The notes under the pieces are model-generated. The model made no database searches. It was not told the origin of the DNA and was given only the letters and a program-made list of their open reading frames with translations. A stretch of 64,000 bases of DNA from Thermoguttaceae bacterium (GTDB lineage Bacteria; Planctomycetota; Planctomycetia; Pirellulales; Thermoguttaceae), in NCBI GenBank assembly GCA_017937485.1, contig JAGBDN010000001.1, forward strand, positions 62,001 to 126,000, read 5' to 3'. A program made the translations under genes and the position numbers. The stretch's first letter is position 1, and each line of letters starts with the position of its first letter. Positions 26,605 to 34,395 of this stretch are shown one piece after another.

Positions 26605-26817
26605 CCCCGACGCGTCGCGCTTTTTGTCAAAACCGACTTATCTTCTCCGTTTTGACGGTCGACGGCGATAAAAGTTCCCCCCGACGCGCCCGCGTTGAAA
26701 TAAACGGCGGCGCGTTGACATAGAATAGGGGGATTGGGTAAAAACGGTAAATTATTTAAAATAATCGGAAGAAAAGAGCCGAAACTTCGACGAAACGCGA
26801 CATTTTTAAGAAAACTC

Positions 26818-26846
26818 TTGAAAAAAAAAGCGTTTTGAGATAAAAT
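26818..26846 (+). promoter_or_regulatory. Promoter of the ABC ATPase gene
   Basis: TTGAAA at 26818-26823, a 17-bp spacer and TAAAAT at 26841-26846, about 110 bp before the ATG at 26956. Confidence 0.65.
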
Positions 26847-26955
26847 AGTTAAAGAGAAGACCGCGAACGTTCGTTAAATTCGGAACGCGGTCGGCGTTGA
26901 GGAACGCGTCGCCCCGCGTCGGTCGGCGGCGACTTGATAAAGAAAACGAACGGAA

Positions 26956-27663
26956 ATGCTGGAATTAAGAAACTTAAAGAAATCGTATAAAGAGCCGGAC
27001 GGCGGCGAACTCCCGATTTTGGACGTGCCGAGTTGGAAAGTCGACGCGGGCGAACAGGTCGTCGTCGTCGGGCCGAGCGGTTGCGGTAAAACGACGCTTC
27101 TTCATATTATCGCCGGGATTTTGCGTCCGACGTCGGGACACGTTCTCATCGACGGTTGGGACACCCCGCTTTTGACGGAGTCGGAGCGCGACCAATTCCG
27201 CGCGCGCCGCATCGGTTACGTTTTTCAAACGTTCAACCTGTTGCCCGGTTTTTCGGCGTTGGAAAACGTCCAACTGGGGATGGCGTTCGCGGGGCGCGGG
27301 CGCGACAAAAAGCGGGCGATCGACCTTCTCGAACGCGTCGGCTTGGGCCATCGCCTGCATCATAAGCCGAGTCAAATGAGCGTCGGCGAACAACAGCGCG
27401 TTTCGGTCGCTCGAGCGTTGGCGAACCAGCCGAAACTCGTCTTGGCGGACGAGCCGACGGCGAACGTCGACGTCGGGAACCAACAGCTCGTCGTCGATAT
27501 GTTGCGCGAGACGTGCCGAGCGGAGAACGTCGCGCTGATTTTGGTAACGCACTCGCCGCAAGTCGCGGAGCAATTCGATCGCGTCGACTTGCTGACCGAC
27601 GTGAACTTGGTCGCGAAACGCAAGCTCGCCGAACGCGAAGCGACGCTCGCCGCGACGAACTAA
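26956..27663 (+). CDS. ABC transporter ATP-binding protein (LolD/MacB type)
   Basis: The protein has 235 residues, a complete nucleotide-binding domain: Walker A GPSGCGKTT (about 39-47), Q-loop at FQTFNLLPGFSALENV, signature MSVGEQQRVSVARAL (VGEQQ in place of the usual SGGQQ), Walker B LVLADEPTANVD and the switch His in LVTHSPQ. The NLLPGFSALENVQLGM segment is typical of the LolD/MacB/FtsE group, which works on lipoproteins, drugs or lytic signals rather than on solute import. No permease is adjacent: the gene is followed by a terminator and a convergent gene, so the partner must lie elsewhere. It has its own promoter. Confidence 0.92.
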   Translation: MLELRNLKKSYKEPDGGELPILDVPSWKVDAGEQVVVVGPSGCGKTTLLHIIAGILRPTSGHVLIDGWDTPLLTESERDQFRARRIGYVFQTFNLLPGFSALENVQLGMAFAGRGRDKKRAIDLLERVGLGHRLHHKPSQMSVGEQQRVSVARALANQPKLVLADEPTANVDVGNQQLVVDMLRETCRAENVALILVTHSPQVAEQFDRVDLLTDVNLVAKRKLAEREATLAATN

Positions 27664-27755
27664 GTCGGCGGACGCGAAACCGACGGAGAAGGGGAACCGC
27701 CGCGTTCGTTTGACGACGTTGGCGTCTCCGCCGACCGAAAAACGTCCAAATCGCA

Positions 27756-27807
27756 AACCGGCGCGCCGCCGAACGGGAGCAATATCCGTTTTGGCGGCGC
27801 GCCGGTT
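27756..27807. terminator. Hairpin terminator after the ABC ATPase gene
   Basis: A 15-bp perfect stem (27756-27770 with 27793-27807, AACCGGCGCGCCGCC) is followed by CGCTTTTCTT. It lies between the convergent ATPase and DUF805-type genes and may serve both. Confidence 0.75.
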
Positions 27808-27909
27808 CGCTTTTCTTGCCGTCGTTGAGGTTAACGTCGACTTTATCGCGTTGGAAGCGAGACGTTTAACGCGTTGAACGAACGCCGCGAAGAAAACGAG
27901 CGCGTTTTT

Positions 27910-29052
27910 TTAAAAAGGAAGGTTCGGTTCTTCTTCCTCCTCTTCGTAGAATTCCGGTTTTTCCGCTTTCGCTTGAATCGGTTCGAGCGCGACGAGAACT
28001 AGCGCCATATACGGCGCCGGAACGAGCAGGTACAACAGCGTCGCTCGCGGATCCAAGCCGAGAGTTCGAAGCCGTCGCGCCGACGCCGGAAGGAGAAACG
28101 CGCCAAAAATAAGGCTCGAAACGAGGAAACAGAAAAGGAACGCGAGAAAACCGAGAAGAATTTCCTCCTGCGCCCAACAAAAGAACGCGCCGACGAGAGC
28201 GTAAGGAAACGCGGTCGTAAACGTCGCGACGGCGTAATTAACGAGCGCGAGGAGGAAATCTTGCCGCGTCGCGTTTCCGCGCCAACCGTCGGCGTTCCAA
28301 ACGTAGCAACCGACGGAGTGAAAGCGTTGCGTCGTTTCTTTCCCGACGGCGAGCGCGGAACCGACGAGGCCGAACAAAGAAAGCGCGCCGAAAAACCAAG
28401 CGGCGAGCGCGCAGAGTCCGCCGCCGAACAGAGAATGGTCGTCGTAAGCCTCGATCGCGCAAACGCTCGCGAAAATCGCCAAAAATAACGCGGTTATCCA
28501 AACGAACGAGAGTCCGAAATTTTTGAACGCCGCGAGGAGAAATTTTTCCTGCGACGTTTGAGCCGAACAGTCGAACAAGTTGGCGTCGTTAAAACGGTTG
28601 AGCGCCGCGGCGATAAAGGCGAGGGTTGCGCCGAGAACGCCTAACGAACCGAACGTCGCGAAAATCGTTGAAAGAACGGCGAATTCGTCTAAGGCTAAGC
28701 TAACGCTTAATAGTAAAAGGGAAAACGCGAACGCTCCGAAAGCGCCGCCGAACGCGACGGCGAATTCTTGACGCGATATAAAATTTCCCAAAGCGAAGAG
28801 CGACAAAACTTTTTTGAGTTTTTTAAGAAAAGGGTTTTCGTATTCGTCTTCGCCGTCTTCGTCGAACCAGCCGACGTATTCTTCCGCGGTTAACGGAACG
28901 GCTTTGTCGGTCTCGTCGATTTTTTCCTTATCGGCGTCGGTTGACGATTCGTAGGTTTCGTCGGGTTGCGTCGCTTGGTCGAGGGCGTTGCTTTCGGCGG
29001 CGGACGTTTCGTCGAGCGATTTATCGGCGTTTTGGGGGATGAAGTCGGACAT
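27910..29052 (-). CDS. Membrane protein with two DUF805-like domains
   Basis: The protein has 380 residues. A 75-residue acidic, Asp/Glu/Thr-rich N-terminus precedes two similar membrane modules. Each starts with the DUF805 pattern of an aromatic/Gly stretch and SR-x-E/D-F (GNFISRQEFAVAF about 91-103; GNATRQDFLLAL in the second) and ends with an R-x2 or R-R-L segment (ALNRFNDANLF; ARRLRTLGLDPRATLLYLL). About eight hydrophobic helices are visible. The C-terminus is a short acidic tail (EFYEEEEEEPNLPF). DUF805 proteins are inner-membrane proteins of unknown function. The doubled form suggests an internal duplication. AAGGAATCGCCGCA precedes the ATG, nearly the same context as at the RND adaptor gene. 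Confidence 0.75.
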   Translation of the reverse strand: MSDFIPQNADKSLDETSAAESNALDQATQPDETYESSTDADKEKIDETDKAVPLTAEEYVGWFDEDGEDEYENPFLKKLKKVLSLFALGNFISRQEFAVAFGGAFGAFAFSLLLLSVSLALDEFAVLSTIFATFGSLGVLGATLAFIAAALNRFNDANLFDCSAQTSQEKFLLAAFKNFGLSFVWITALFLAIFASVCAIEAYDDHSLFGGGLCALAAWFFGALSLFGLVGSALAVGKETTQRFHSVGCYVWNADGWRGNATRQDFLLALVNYAVATFTTAFPYALVGAFFCWAQEEILLGFLAFLFCFLVSSLIFGAFLLPASARRLRTLGLDPRATLLYLLVPAPYMALVLVALEPIQAKAEKPEFYEEEEEEPNLPF

Positions 29053-29145
29053 TGCGGCGATTCCTTGACGGAGATTTTAAACTGGAAACGACGGCGCCAC
29101 GTTGAAAAGCAAATCGCGGCGCCCGATAATTAATGAGTCGTTGTA

Positions 29146-29174
29146 ATTATAGATAAAGCGGGTAAAAAAGTCAA
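29146..29174 (-). promoter_or_regulatory. Promoter of the DUF805-like gene
   Basis: On the minus strand TTGACT (29174-29169), 17 bp and TATAAT (29151-29146), about 95 bp before the ATG. This is one of the best consensus matches in the window. The rest of the 372-bp gap 29053..29424 is AT-rich with no further element that I can support. Confidence 0.75.
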
Positions 29175-29424
29175 GTTTAGGAAAGGCGAACGCTAAAATA
29201 CGGAAAATATTCTCGTGAAAACGCTCAAGCGCGAGAAGCCAAGCGTCGTAAAGTCGCGGAGTTTTTCAAGAATAAGCGTCGTCCGACGGAAAATGAGAAC
29301 TTAGCGTTTATTTTTTGCGTTTTTAACGGTTAAAATAAAAAAATACGACGAACGCTTAAACGATTGCGTCGGAAGCGTTAAAGAAAAAGAACAAAAGAAG
29401 ACGCCGCTAAATAAAGCTATAAAG

Positions 29425-29498
29425 TGGGCGATGTAGGATTCGAACCTGCGGCCTTCTGGGTGTAAACCAGACGCTCTAACCAACTGAGCTAATCGCCC
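29425..29498 (-). tRNA. tRNA-Val (anticodon UAC)
   Basis: The 74-nt sequence folds as a full cloverleaf: acceptor GGGCGAT/ATCGCCC, D-arm GCTC-GAGC, anticodon stem TCTGG/CCAGA around TTTACAC (anticodon TAC, decoding GTA and other GTN codons), and a T-arm with TTCGAAT. The 3' CCA is not encoded. The T stem pairs GCAGG with CCTAC, leaving one C-A mismatch where CCTGC would be expected. Confidence 0.95.
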
Positions 29499-29573
29499 TT
29501 TTAAATGCGTCGCGGTCGCCAAAAGACGACGCGAGAGAAGCGCAAAAACGGCCTCTTTTCAAAAGATAATTCG

Positions 29574-29621
29574 ATTATAGCAGAAAAAAACGTTGCGTCA
29601 ACCGCGCTCAACGTGTATAAT
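29574..29621. promoter_or_regulatory. Overlapping divergent promoters (tRNA-Val and 29724 gene)
   Basis: Minus strand: TTGACG (29601-29596), 16 bp, TATAAT (29579-29574), reading into the tRNA. Plus strand: TTGCGT (29593-29598), 17 bp, TATAAT (29616-29621), reading into the gene at 29724. The two -35 boxes share three bases, so the promoters probably compete for polymerase. Confidence 0.7.
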
Positions 29622-29723
29622 AACGCAAAAGTAAAAGGAACAAAACGTCGCGTTAAGAAAAACGCGGCTAAATGGGCCGGCGAACTAAGAAAATAAGGAA
29701 AAAGATAAGAAAAGGAGAAACGC

Positions 29724-30260
29724 GTGTGCGAACGGTTTTGGGGCGGCGAGCTTGGACGTCGCGTAAGCGAAGCGACGCCGATTTTCGCCGACGCGTCGAT
29801 TTCCGGCGTGCGCTGGGCGGGGCTGACGCTCGCCGGATTCGTGTTGGCGTTTGGAATTTGGCAGGTTCGCGAACAGCGCGACCGCGTTCGTAGGCCCAAG
29901 GCGAGGTTTGGCGCGCAACCGGAAAAAGAACTCGAATTTCTGAAACGGCAAGCGTTTCGACGAATGCAATCCGGCGGTTTGGCGGCGATCGTCGGTTTTT
30001 TGATGCTTGTCGGCTTGCATATTCCGGCGCAAGTCGCTCCCGGTTGGTGGGCCGCCGCTTGGCTCGGCGTTCTTTTTTTTAGCGCTTGGGCCGCGCTTTT
30101 GGCGTTGGTCGACGCGACCTCGACTTGGCTTCATTATTCGAGCGAAAGCGCTCAAACGGACGCGGAAAAAATATTGCTTGAATATCAAATGAAAAAAATG
30201 CGCGAACAAGCCGAAGCCAAGAAAAACGAGGCGGCGCAAGACTCCGGAAACTCGGAATAA
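29724..30260 (+). CDS. Small membrane protein, three predicted helices
   Basis: The protein has 178 residues. The GTG start at 29724 is supported by AAGGAG nine bases upstream and a promoter 100 bp away. Hydrophobic helices lie at about 30-48 (WAGLTLAGFVLAFGIW), 85-102 (AAIVGFLMLVGLHIPAQV) and 108-128 (WWAAAWLGVLFFSAWAALLALV), separated by a basic loop (REQRDRVRRPKARFG). The C-terminus is a charged helix (EKILLEYQMKKMREQAEAKKNEAA). I recognise no family with certainty; it looks like one of the short conserved membrane proteins of planctomycetes. The next gene on the strand is 214 bp away. Confidence 0.7.
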   Translation: MCERFWGGELGRRVSEATPIFADASISGVRWAGLTLAGFVLAFGIWQVREQRDRVRRPKARFGAQPEKELEFLKRQAFRRMQSGGLAAIVGFLMLVGLHIPAQVAPGWWAAAWLGVLFFSAWAALLALVDATSTWLHYSSESAQTDAEKILLEYQMKKMREQAEAKKNEAAQDSGNSE

Positions 30261-30474
30261 TCTCGAACGCTCGACGATTTTTTATCGCGGACGCGGGTTC
30301 GCTTGCGTAGAATTGAGAAAAAAGCGCGAAAAAGGAAAAAATCGCGGAATGAGCGCGGCGTTGAACGCGCAACATAGGAAAACGGCGTAGAATAGCGAGA
30401 TTTGGCGGCGTCGGCGTTGAAAACGGCGCCGGCGCGTAAAATTTAGGAGCGGCGCGAACGCGTCGAAGGTTACA

Positions 30475-31200
30475 ATGGATTTGCCTCAAAATTTTCTTTT
30501 TCGTTTCGCTTTTCCGTGCCGTCGACTCGACGAAGCGACGGAAAAGACGGCGTTTGACAGGACTCTTGCGGCGACGGCGCTTTCGACGGAATATCGACTG
30601 CCGTTTTGGACGCAAACGCATCTCGTCGCCGGACTTGGACGCGGTCGCGAACCGGGCCCGACGACGCCGCGTTCGACGGAAAACGCCGAGTTTTTCGACT
30701 TCCGAATCGCTTGGTCGCCGCGCGGTTTGGTCGTTACGACGATCGTCGCGGGACGGCGACGAGTCGTTCGTCGCGCCCCGACCGAGTCGGACGCGCCCGA
30801 CGTTTTGCGGCTTTGCCTCGATACGCGGGACGTGAAAGAGGCGCGGCGGGCCGGTAGATTTTGCCATAAATTCCTATTTTATCCATTTGTCGGGAAATCG
30901 GACGACGCGGAACGCCCGAGCGCGGTTTGGGCGCCGATCAATCGAGCGAAAGAGTCGCCGAGCCCGATCGACGTCGGCGAATTCCGGTTGGCGTCGGAGC
31001 GGCGAATCGACGGTTTCGCGTTTTCGGCGGCGATTCCGGCGTCGGCGCTGACCGGGTTCGACCCGACCGACTTCCGGCGGCTGGGCTTGCATTTCTCGCA
31101 ACGCGACGAGGAACGCGGCGCCTTTGGCTTGCAACTCGGCGAACCGTTCCCGATCGAGGACGACCCGAGCCTCTGGACGTCGTTGGAATTGGTCGAGTAA
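30475..31200 (+). CDS. DOMON/CBM9-like beta-sandwich protein
   Basis: The protein has 241 residues without signal peptide or membrane helix. The stretch SDAPDVLRLCLDTRDVKEARRAGRFCHKFLFYP, followed by IDGFAFSAAIPASALTGFDP and RRLGLHFSQRD, has the layout of CBM9-like (DOMON) domains: an edge strand with a conserved CLDTRD, then the closing strands with an aromatic ligand site. Proteins of this form are found across planctomycetes as stand-alone hypotheticals. Sugar or haem binding is possible but not shown. The upstream 214-bp gap has no clear promoter. Its terminator stem has been split by the lnu(C) cassette. Confidence 0.65.
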   Translation: MDLPQNFLFRFAFPCRRLDEATEKTAFDRTLAATALSTEYRLPFWTQTHLVAGLGRGREPGPTTPRSTENAEFFDFRIAWSPRGLVVTTIVAGRRRVVRRAPTESDAPDVLRLCLDTRDVKEARRAGRFCHKFLFYPFVGKSDDAERPSAVWAPINRAKESPSPIDVGEFRLASERRIDGFAFSAAIPASALTGFDPTDFRRLGLHFSQRDEERGAFGLQLGEPFPIEDDPSLWTSLELVE

Positions 31201-31397
31201 CCCGAGCCGACGAGTAAAGCGGGAAAACCGCCGCTTCAACGCGCAAGAAAAAACAAACGCCGCCCCAAATGGCGGGTGCTCATAAAACAGTTAACAGGCA
31301 CAGCGGCTTGCTCTGTGCCTGTTCTTGTAGAACTTCACTTTTCATGATAAACTGAAAACAAACAGTTCGACAAACTTGAATTTGTGGAGATGATAAG

Positions 31398-31892
31398 ATG
31401 GTCAATATTACAGATGTAAAACAGATTCTTCAACTCGCGATAGATGCCGAGATTAAAGTCTTTCTTGATGGTGGCTGGGGGGTAGATGCGTTGCTTGGAC
31501 ATCAGTCAAGAGTCCATAACGATATTGATATTTTTGTAGAAAAGAAAGATTATCAGAACTTTATAGAGATAATGAAAGCTAATGACTTTTATGAGATTAA
31601 GATGGAATATACAACATTGAACCATACTGTATGGAAAGATGCGAAAAACAGGATTGTTGATTTGCATTGTTTTGAATATACGGGCGAAGGTGAAATTCTT
31701 TATGAGGGGGATAACTTTCCGGTAGAAACTTTTTCTGGTAAAGGAAAAATTGAGGAGATAGAGGTTTCTTGTATTGAACCATATAGTCAAGTAATGTTCC
31801 ATTTGGGATATGAATTTGATGAAAATGATGTACATGATGTGAAGCTATTGTGTGAGACATTTCATATCGAAATTCCAAATGAGTATAGATAA
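31398..31892 (+). CDS. lnuC: Lincosamide nucleotidyltransferase, Lnu(C) type
   Basis: The protein has 164 residues, the length of Lnu(C), and closely resembles it by memory (VFLDGGWGVDALLG, HCFEYTGEGEILY, SQVMFHLGYEFDEND). The nucleotidyltransferase core is DGGWGVD at 24-30 and HNDIDIF at 40-46, with Asp42 and Asp44 as likely metal ligands. It would add a nucleotide to lincomycin or clindamycin and inactivate it. Promoter: TTGTAG 31325-31330, 17 bp, TAAACT 31348-31353 with a TG ahead of the -10. GGAG lies 8 bases before the ATG. AT-rich codon use differs sharply from every neighbour, showing recent transfer, most likely from a Gram-positive gut bacterium. The frame is intact. Confidence 0.95.
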   Translation: MVNITDVKQILQLAIDAEIKVFLDGGWGVDALLGHQSRVHNDIDIFVEKKDYQNFIEIMKANDFYEIKMEYTTLNHTVWKDAKNRIVDLHCFEYTGEGEILYEGDNFPVETFSGKGKIEEIEVSCIEPYSQVMFHLGYEFDENDVHDVKLLCETFHIEIPNEYR

Positions 31893-32013
31893 CTGTAAAT
31901 TCCAATTTGTCGAACAGATAAAGGGCGCACTTCTATACACCCCCTTCGGTGTAGTGCGTATTGGGCGGCTTTACACAAGGGAGCATTGGGCGCTGCCGCA
32001 TGATTACGAAAAA

Positions 32014-32044
32014 AGCGTCCCTATGAACTTTTCATAGGGACGCT
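32014..32044 (+). terminator. Hairpin at the right end of the lnu(C) cassette
   Basis: A 14-bp perfect stem (AGCGTCCCTATGAA 32014-32027, with its complement at 32031-32044) with a 3-base loop. It abuts the right inverted repeat and lies 120 bp after the lnu(C) stop. The following AACTGTTTT gives a weak T-run. Confidence 0.6.
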
Positions 32045-32108
32045 TAACTGTTTTACGGACACCCGCCTAAGGACGGCGTTTTTGTTTAAGCGGCGGGCGC
32101 GGCGACGT

Positions 32109-33248
32109 TTAGTTCGCCGGCTCGAACGGCGTCGGGAAGAAGTCGACCAAGTCGGTGACGTCGAGCAAACCGAGCGGAACGCCGCGTTCGTCTAAGACCG
32201 GAAGTTCGCTAATCTTGCGCGAACTCATCGTCGCGATCGCCTCCGACATAAGTGCGCCGCTTCGAACGACCGACGGGAAACGGGTCATCGCGTCGCGAAT
32301 CGGGCGGTCGAAGAAATCGACGTCGCGCGTTTCGAAGAGTTTCGCCAAGTCGGAGTCGGTGAAAACGCCGGTCAAACGGCCCTCGGCGTCGGTCAAGAGA
32401 ATCGCGCCGACGCGGCGGCCCGGCTTGCGGCAGGAAACGAAAATTTCGCGAATCGAAAGCGCGTCCGACGCGACGCGGCACTGCGAAAGCGGACGCATTA
32501 GGTCGTCGACGCGGCTTAAACGTCGACCTAAAGAGCCGCCCGGGTGAAACTTCGCGAAGTCTTCCGCTCGGAACTTGCGACTTCGACTCGCCGCCAACGC
32601 CAACGCGTCGCCGACCGCCAACATCGCCGCCGCGCTCGAACTCGGCGCCAAACGAAGCGCGTCGGCCTCTTCGATCGAGCCGATTTCTAAAACGATCGTC
32701 GACGCTCGCCCCAACGAACTGGCCGCCGACGAAACAATTGAAACGATCGGAATCGAACGGGCGCGCAACGGCGCCAAAATGCGCGAAAGCTCTTCCGTTT
32801 CGCCGCTGTACGAGAGCGCCAAAACGACGTCGTCCGGGCGAACCGCGCCTAAGTCGCCGTGAAACGCTTCCGCCGGGTGAAGGAAATGACTCGGCGTTCC
32901 GGTCGACGAAAGGGTCGCGGAGATTTTGCGCCCGATCAGGCCCGCCTTCCCCATCCCGGTAACGACGACGCTTCCGGCGCAAGTCGTCAACAGCTCGACG
33001 GCGGCGCAGAAGCGGCGGTCGAGGCGTTCGACTTGATCCAAAATCGCGCGGCTCTCGGAGAGGAGAACGTCGCGGGCGAAAGAAAGCGACTCCGAATCGG
33101 CGGACGAAAGCGCGGTCGACTCGAAAGAAACGGCGACTTCGTTCGGCGCGGTCGACGGCGTTTCCGGCGCGCCGACGACGCGAAATTGGTCGCGTCGAAC
33201 GTCCGAAGTCGTTGAAACCGCTTGCTGTTGCGCTTGGGGAGTCGCCAT
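32109..33248 (-). CDS. kdsD: Arabinose-5-phosphate isomerase (KdsD/KpsF family)
   Basis: The protein has 379 residues, about 50 more than the usual 320-330 because of a Ser/Thr-rich N-terminal extension. The SIS domain (about 75-215) has VVVTGMGKAGLIGRKISATLSSTG, FLHPAEAFHGDLGAV and SYSGETEEL, all hallmark segments of KdsD. HPGGSLGRRL follows, then two CBS domains (about 245-375). The enzyme interconverts ribulose 5-phosphate and arabinose 5-phosphate, the first step to Kdo for lipopolysaccharide, which agrees with lpxA in the same window. The start is ATG 33246-33248. It is convergent with the CBM9-like gene across the lnu(C) insertion. Confidence 0.92.
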   Translation of the reverse strand: MATPQAQQQAVSTTSDVRRDQFRVVGAPETPSTAPNEVAVSFESTALSSADSESLSFARDVLLSESRAILDQVERLDRRFCAAVELLTTCAGSVVVTGMGKAGLIGRKISATLSSTGTPSHFLHPAEAFHGDLGAVRPDDVVLALSYSGETEELSRILAPLRARSIPIVSIVSSAASSLGRASTIVLEIGSIEEADALRLAPSSSAAAMLAVGDALALAASRSRKFRAEDFAKFHPGGSLGRRLSRVDDLMRPLSQCRVASDALSIREIFVSCRKPGRRVGAILLTDAEGRLTGVFTDSDLAKLFETRDVDFFDRPIRDAMTRFPSVVRSGALMSEAIATMSSRKISELPVLDERGVPLGLLDVTDLVDFFPTPFEPAN

Positions 33249-33319
33249 TTCGCTTGCCTCGTCGGGGGTCGTCGTTCGTTAATTAAAAGGGAAATTTGCT
33301 CGGGAACGCGGGAAAAAAG

Positions 33320-33362
33320 TTGCGTCCGGCGCGAGTTTAACGTTTTTTCGCGGCGGACGCAA
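33320..33362 (-). terminator. Terminator of the PHP-like gene
   Basis: Stem TTGCGTCCG 33320-33328 with CGGACGCAA 33354-33362; on the minus strand it runs into CTTTTTTCCC. It lies 47 bp past the stop at 33409. Confidence 0.65.
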
Positions 33363-33408
33363 GAGCGTTTTCCGTTTTTTCGTCAAATGTCAAAGGAAAC
33401 GAAACGGC

Positions 33409-34296
33409 TTACTTCGCGGCTTCCCAATTAACGTCGCGCCAAAGATTTTCGTTTTTAATTTCGAAACGCTCGATCGTCGCCTTCCAAGCGGACGAATCTT
33501 TCAACACGTCGTCGAAGTTGTTCGAACCGAAGCTCAACTTCGCGCCCATTTCCAGCGCCAACTCGACGAAACGCGGTTTCGGAAACGCCGATTCCGCTTG
33601 CACTTCCAAGGCGACGTTATTGTCGATCGCCGCTTGAATCAGCGTGCGCATCCGCGCTTCCGTCCAAAGTTCGTCGTAACGGTCGGCGATAAAATCGGGG
33701 AGATAGGTAACGTTGGCAAGAATGTCAACCGGCTCGTTGACGACCGTCATGCAGTGTTGGAAGTAGCGTTCGAACCAAACGTCTTCGTCGGTCTCGTAAT
33801 CTTTCGGGAGGAGCCAAAGTTTTTGCGGTTTGCCGTCCGCGCCGACGCCCATAATCATCGTGTCGGCGAGAACGTAGTCGAGGCGGCGGTAAATTTTCGG
33901 GTCGATCGTCTTGAACCAGTCGCGGTCGTTGACTTGAATTCCGATTTTGACGCGTTCCGACGGGGGAAGCGTCGCGTTGTACGCTTCGATCTCGGCGATA
34001 AAACGGTCGAGAATTTCGTTCGTCGAGAGGGGCCAGTCGCGACCGCAGTTTTCAAGGACGCCGCTTTTGAGGCCGGTTTTGCGAGCGCGTTCGACCGCTT
34101 TTTGCGCCGTCATTCCGCCGCGCAGGTGGATGTGATAGTCGGTCAGGTCGAGCCCGGTTTGCGCGAGCCAAGGGACGTATTCCTCGAACGTTCGAGCCGG
34201 TTTCGCGGCGTCTTGAGCGGCGACGCTCGACGCGGAAAGGGCGAACGCGGCGCCGAAAACGGCGAAAACAAGAACGGCGGTAAAGATTTTACGCAT
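33409..34296 (-). CDS. Secreted PHP-like (polymerase/histidinol-phosphatase type) protein
   Basis: The protein has 295 residues with a clear signal peptide (MRKIFTAVLVFAVFGAAFAL, cut near VAAQDA). DLTDYHIHLRGGMTAQKAVERA (about 50-72) carries the His-x-His of PHP/TIM-barrel metal sites. A later AVSQAE-like VQAESAFPKPRF and a closing KLSFGSNNFDD fit the end of such a barrel, where PHP proteins place a further His or Asp; here the SDSH-type motif is replaced by SFGSNN. It may be a periplasmic metal-dependent hydrolase of unknown substrate, or a binding protein derived from one. Planctomycetes carry many secreted members. It is 99 bp downstream of recJ on the same strand. Confidence 0.7.
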   Translation of the reverse strand: MRKIFTAVLVFAVFGAAFALSASSVAAQDAAKPARTFEEYVPWLAQTGLDLTDYHIHLRGGMTAQKAVERARKTGLKSGVLENCGRDWPLSTNEILDRFIAEIEAYNATLPPSERVKIGIQVNDRDWFKTIDPKIYRRLDYVLADTMIMGVGADGKPQKLWLLPKDYETDEDVWFERYFQHCMTVVNEPVDILANVTYLPDFIADRYDELWTEARMRTLIQAAIDNNVALEVQAESAFPKPRFVELALEMGAKLSFGSNNFDDVLKDSSAWKATIERFEIKNENLWRDVNWEAAK

Positions 34297-34395
34297 CGTC
34301 GGTTCCTTAAAATTTCGGATAAACGGGGGAAAGCGGGGCGGTTAGGGAAATTTGGTCGACCGCCCGGGAATAACGGGTATGCGGAAAACGGAGCG

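Larger units (their letters stand above)
31271..32067. mobile_element. 797-bp lnu(C) cassette with terminal inverted repeats, no transposase
   Basis: The ends are 24-bp inverted repeats (31271-31294 and 32067-32044) matching at 21 of 24 positions; both start GGCGGGTG and end TAAAACAGTTAA. Between them the DNA is AT-rich, unlike the GC-rich host, and holds only lnu(C). An 11-bp hairpin (31293-31303/31313-31323) lies inside the left end and a 14-bp hairpin inside the right end. No transposase is present, so it is a MITE-like passenger that would need an enzyme in trans. No matching target-site duplication is visible. The flanks (AAACGCCG 31255-31262, CGGCGTTT 32074-32081) are two arms of a host terminator, so the insertion point is its loop. 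lnu(C) was first described in Streptococcus agalactiae on the small transposon MTnSag1. Confidence 0.8.

Noticed and set aside
29301-29522. 73-codon minus-strand frame across the tRNA
   Set aside because: It reads through tRNA-Val; the LVRASGLHPEGRRFESY peptide is the usual false translation of a tRNA.
31263-32075. 8-bp target-site duplication around the lnu(C) cassette
   Set aside because: The flanks CCCCAAAT and TAAGGACG do not match, even when the ends are shifted by a few bases.
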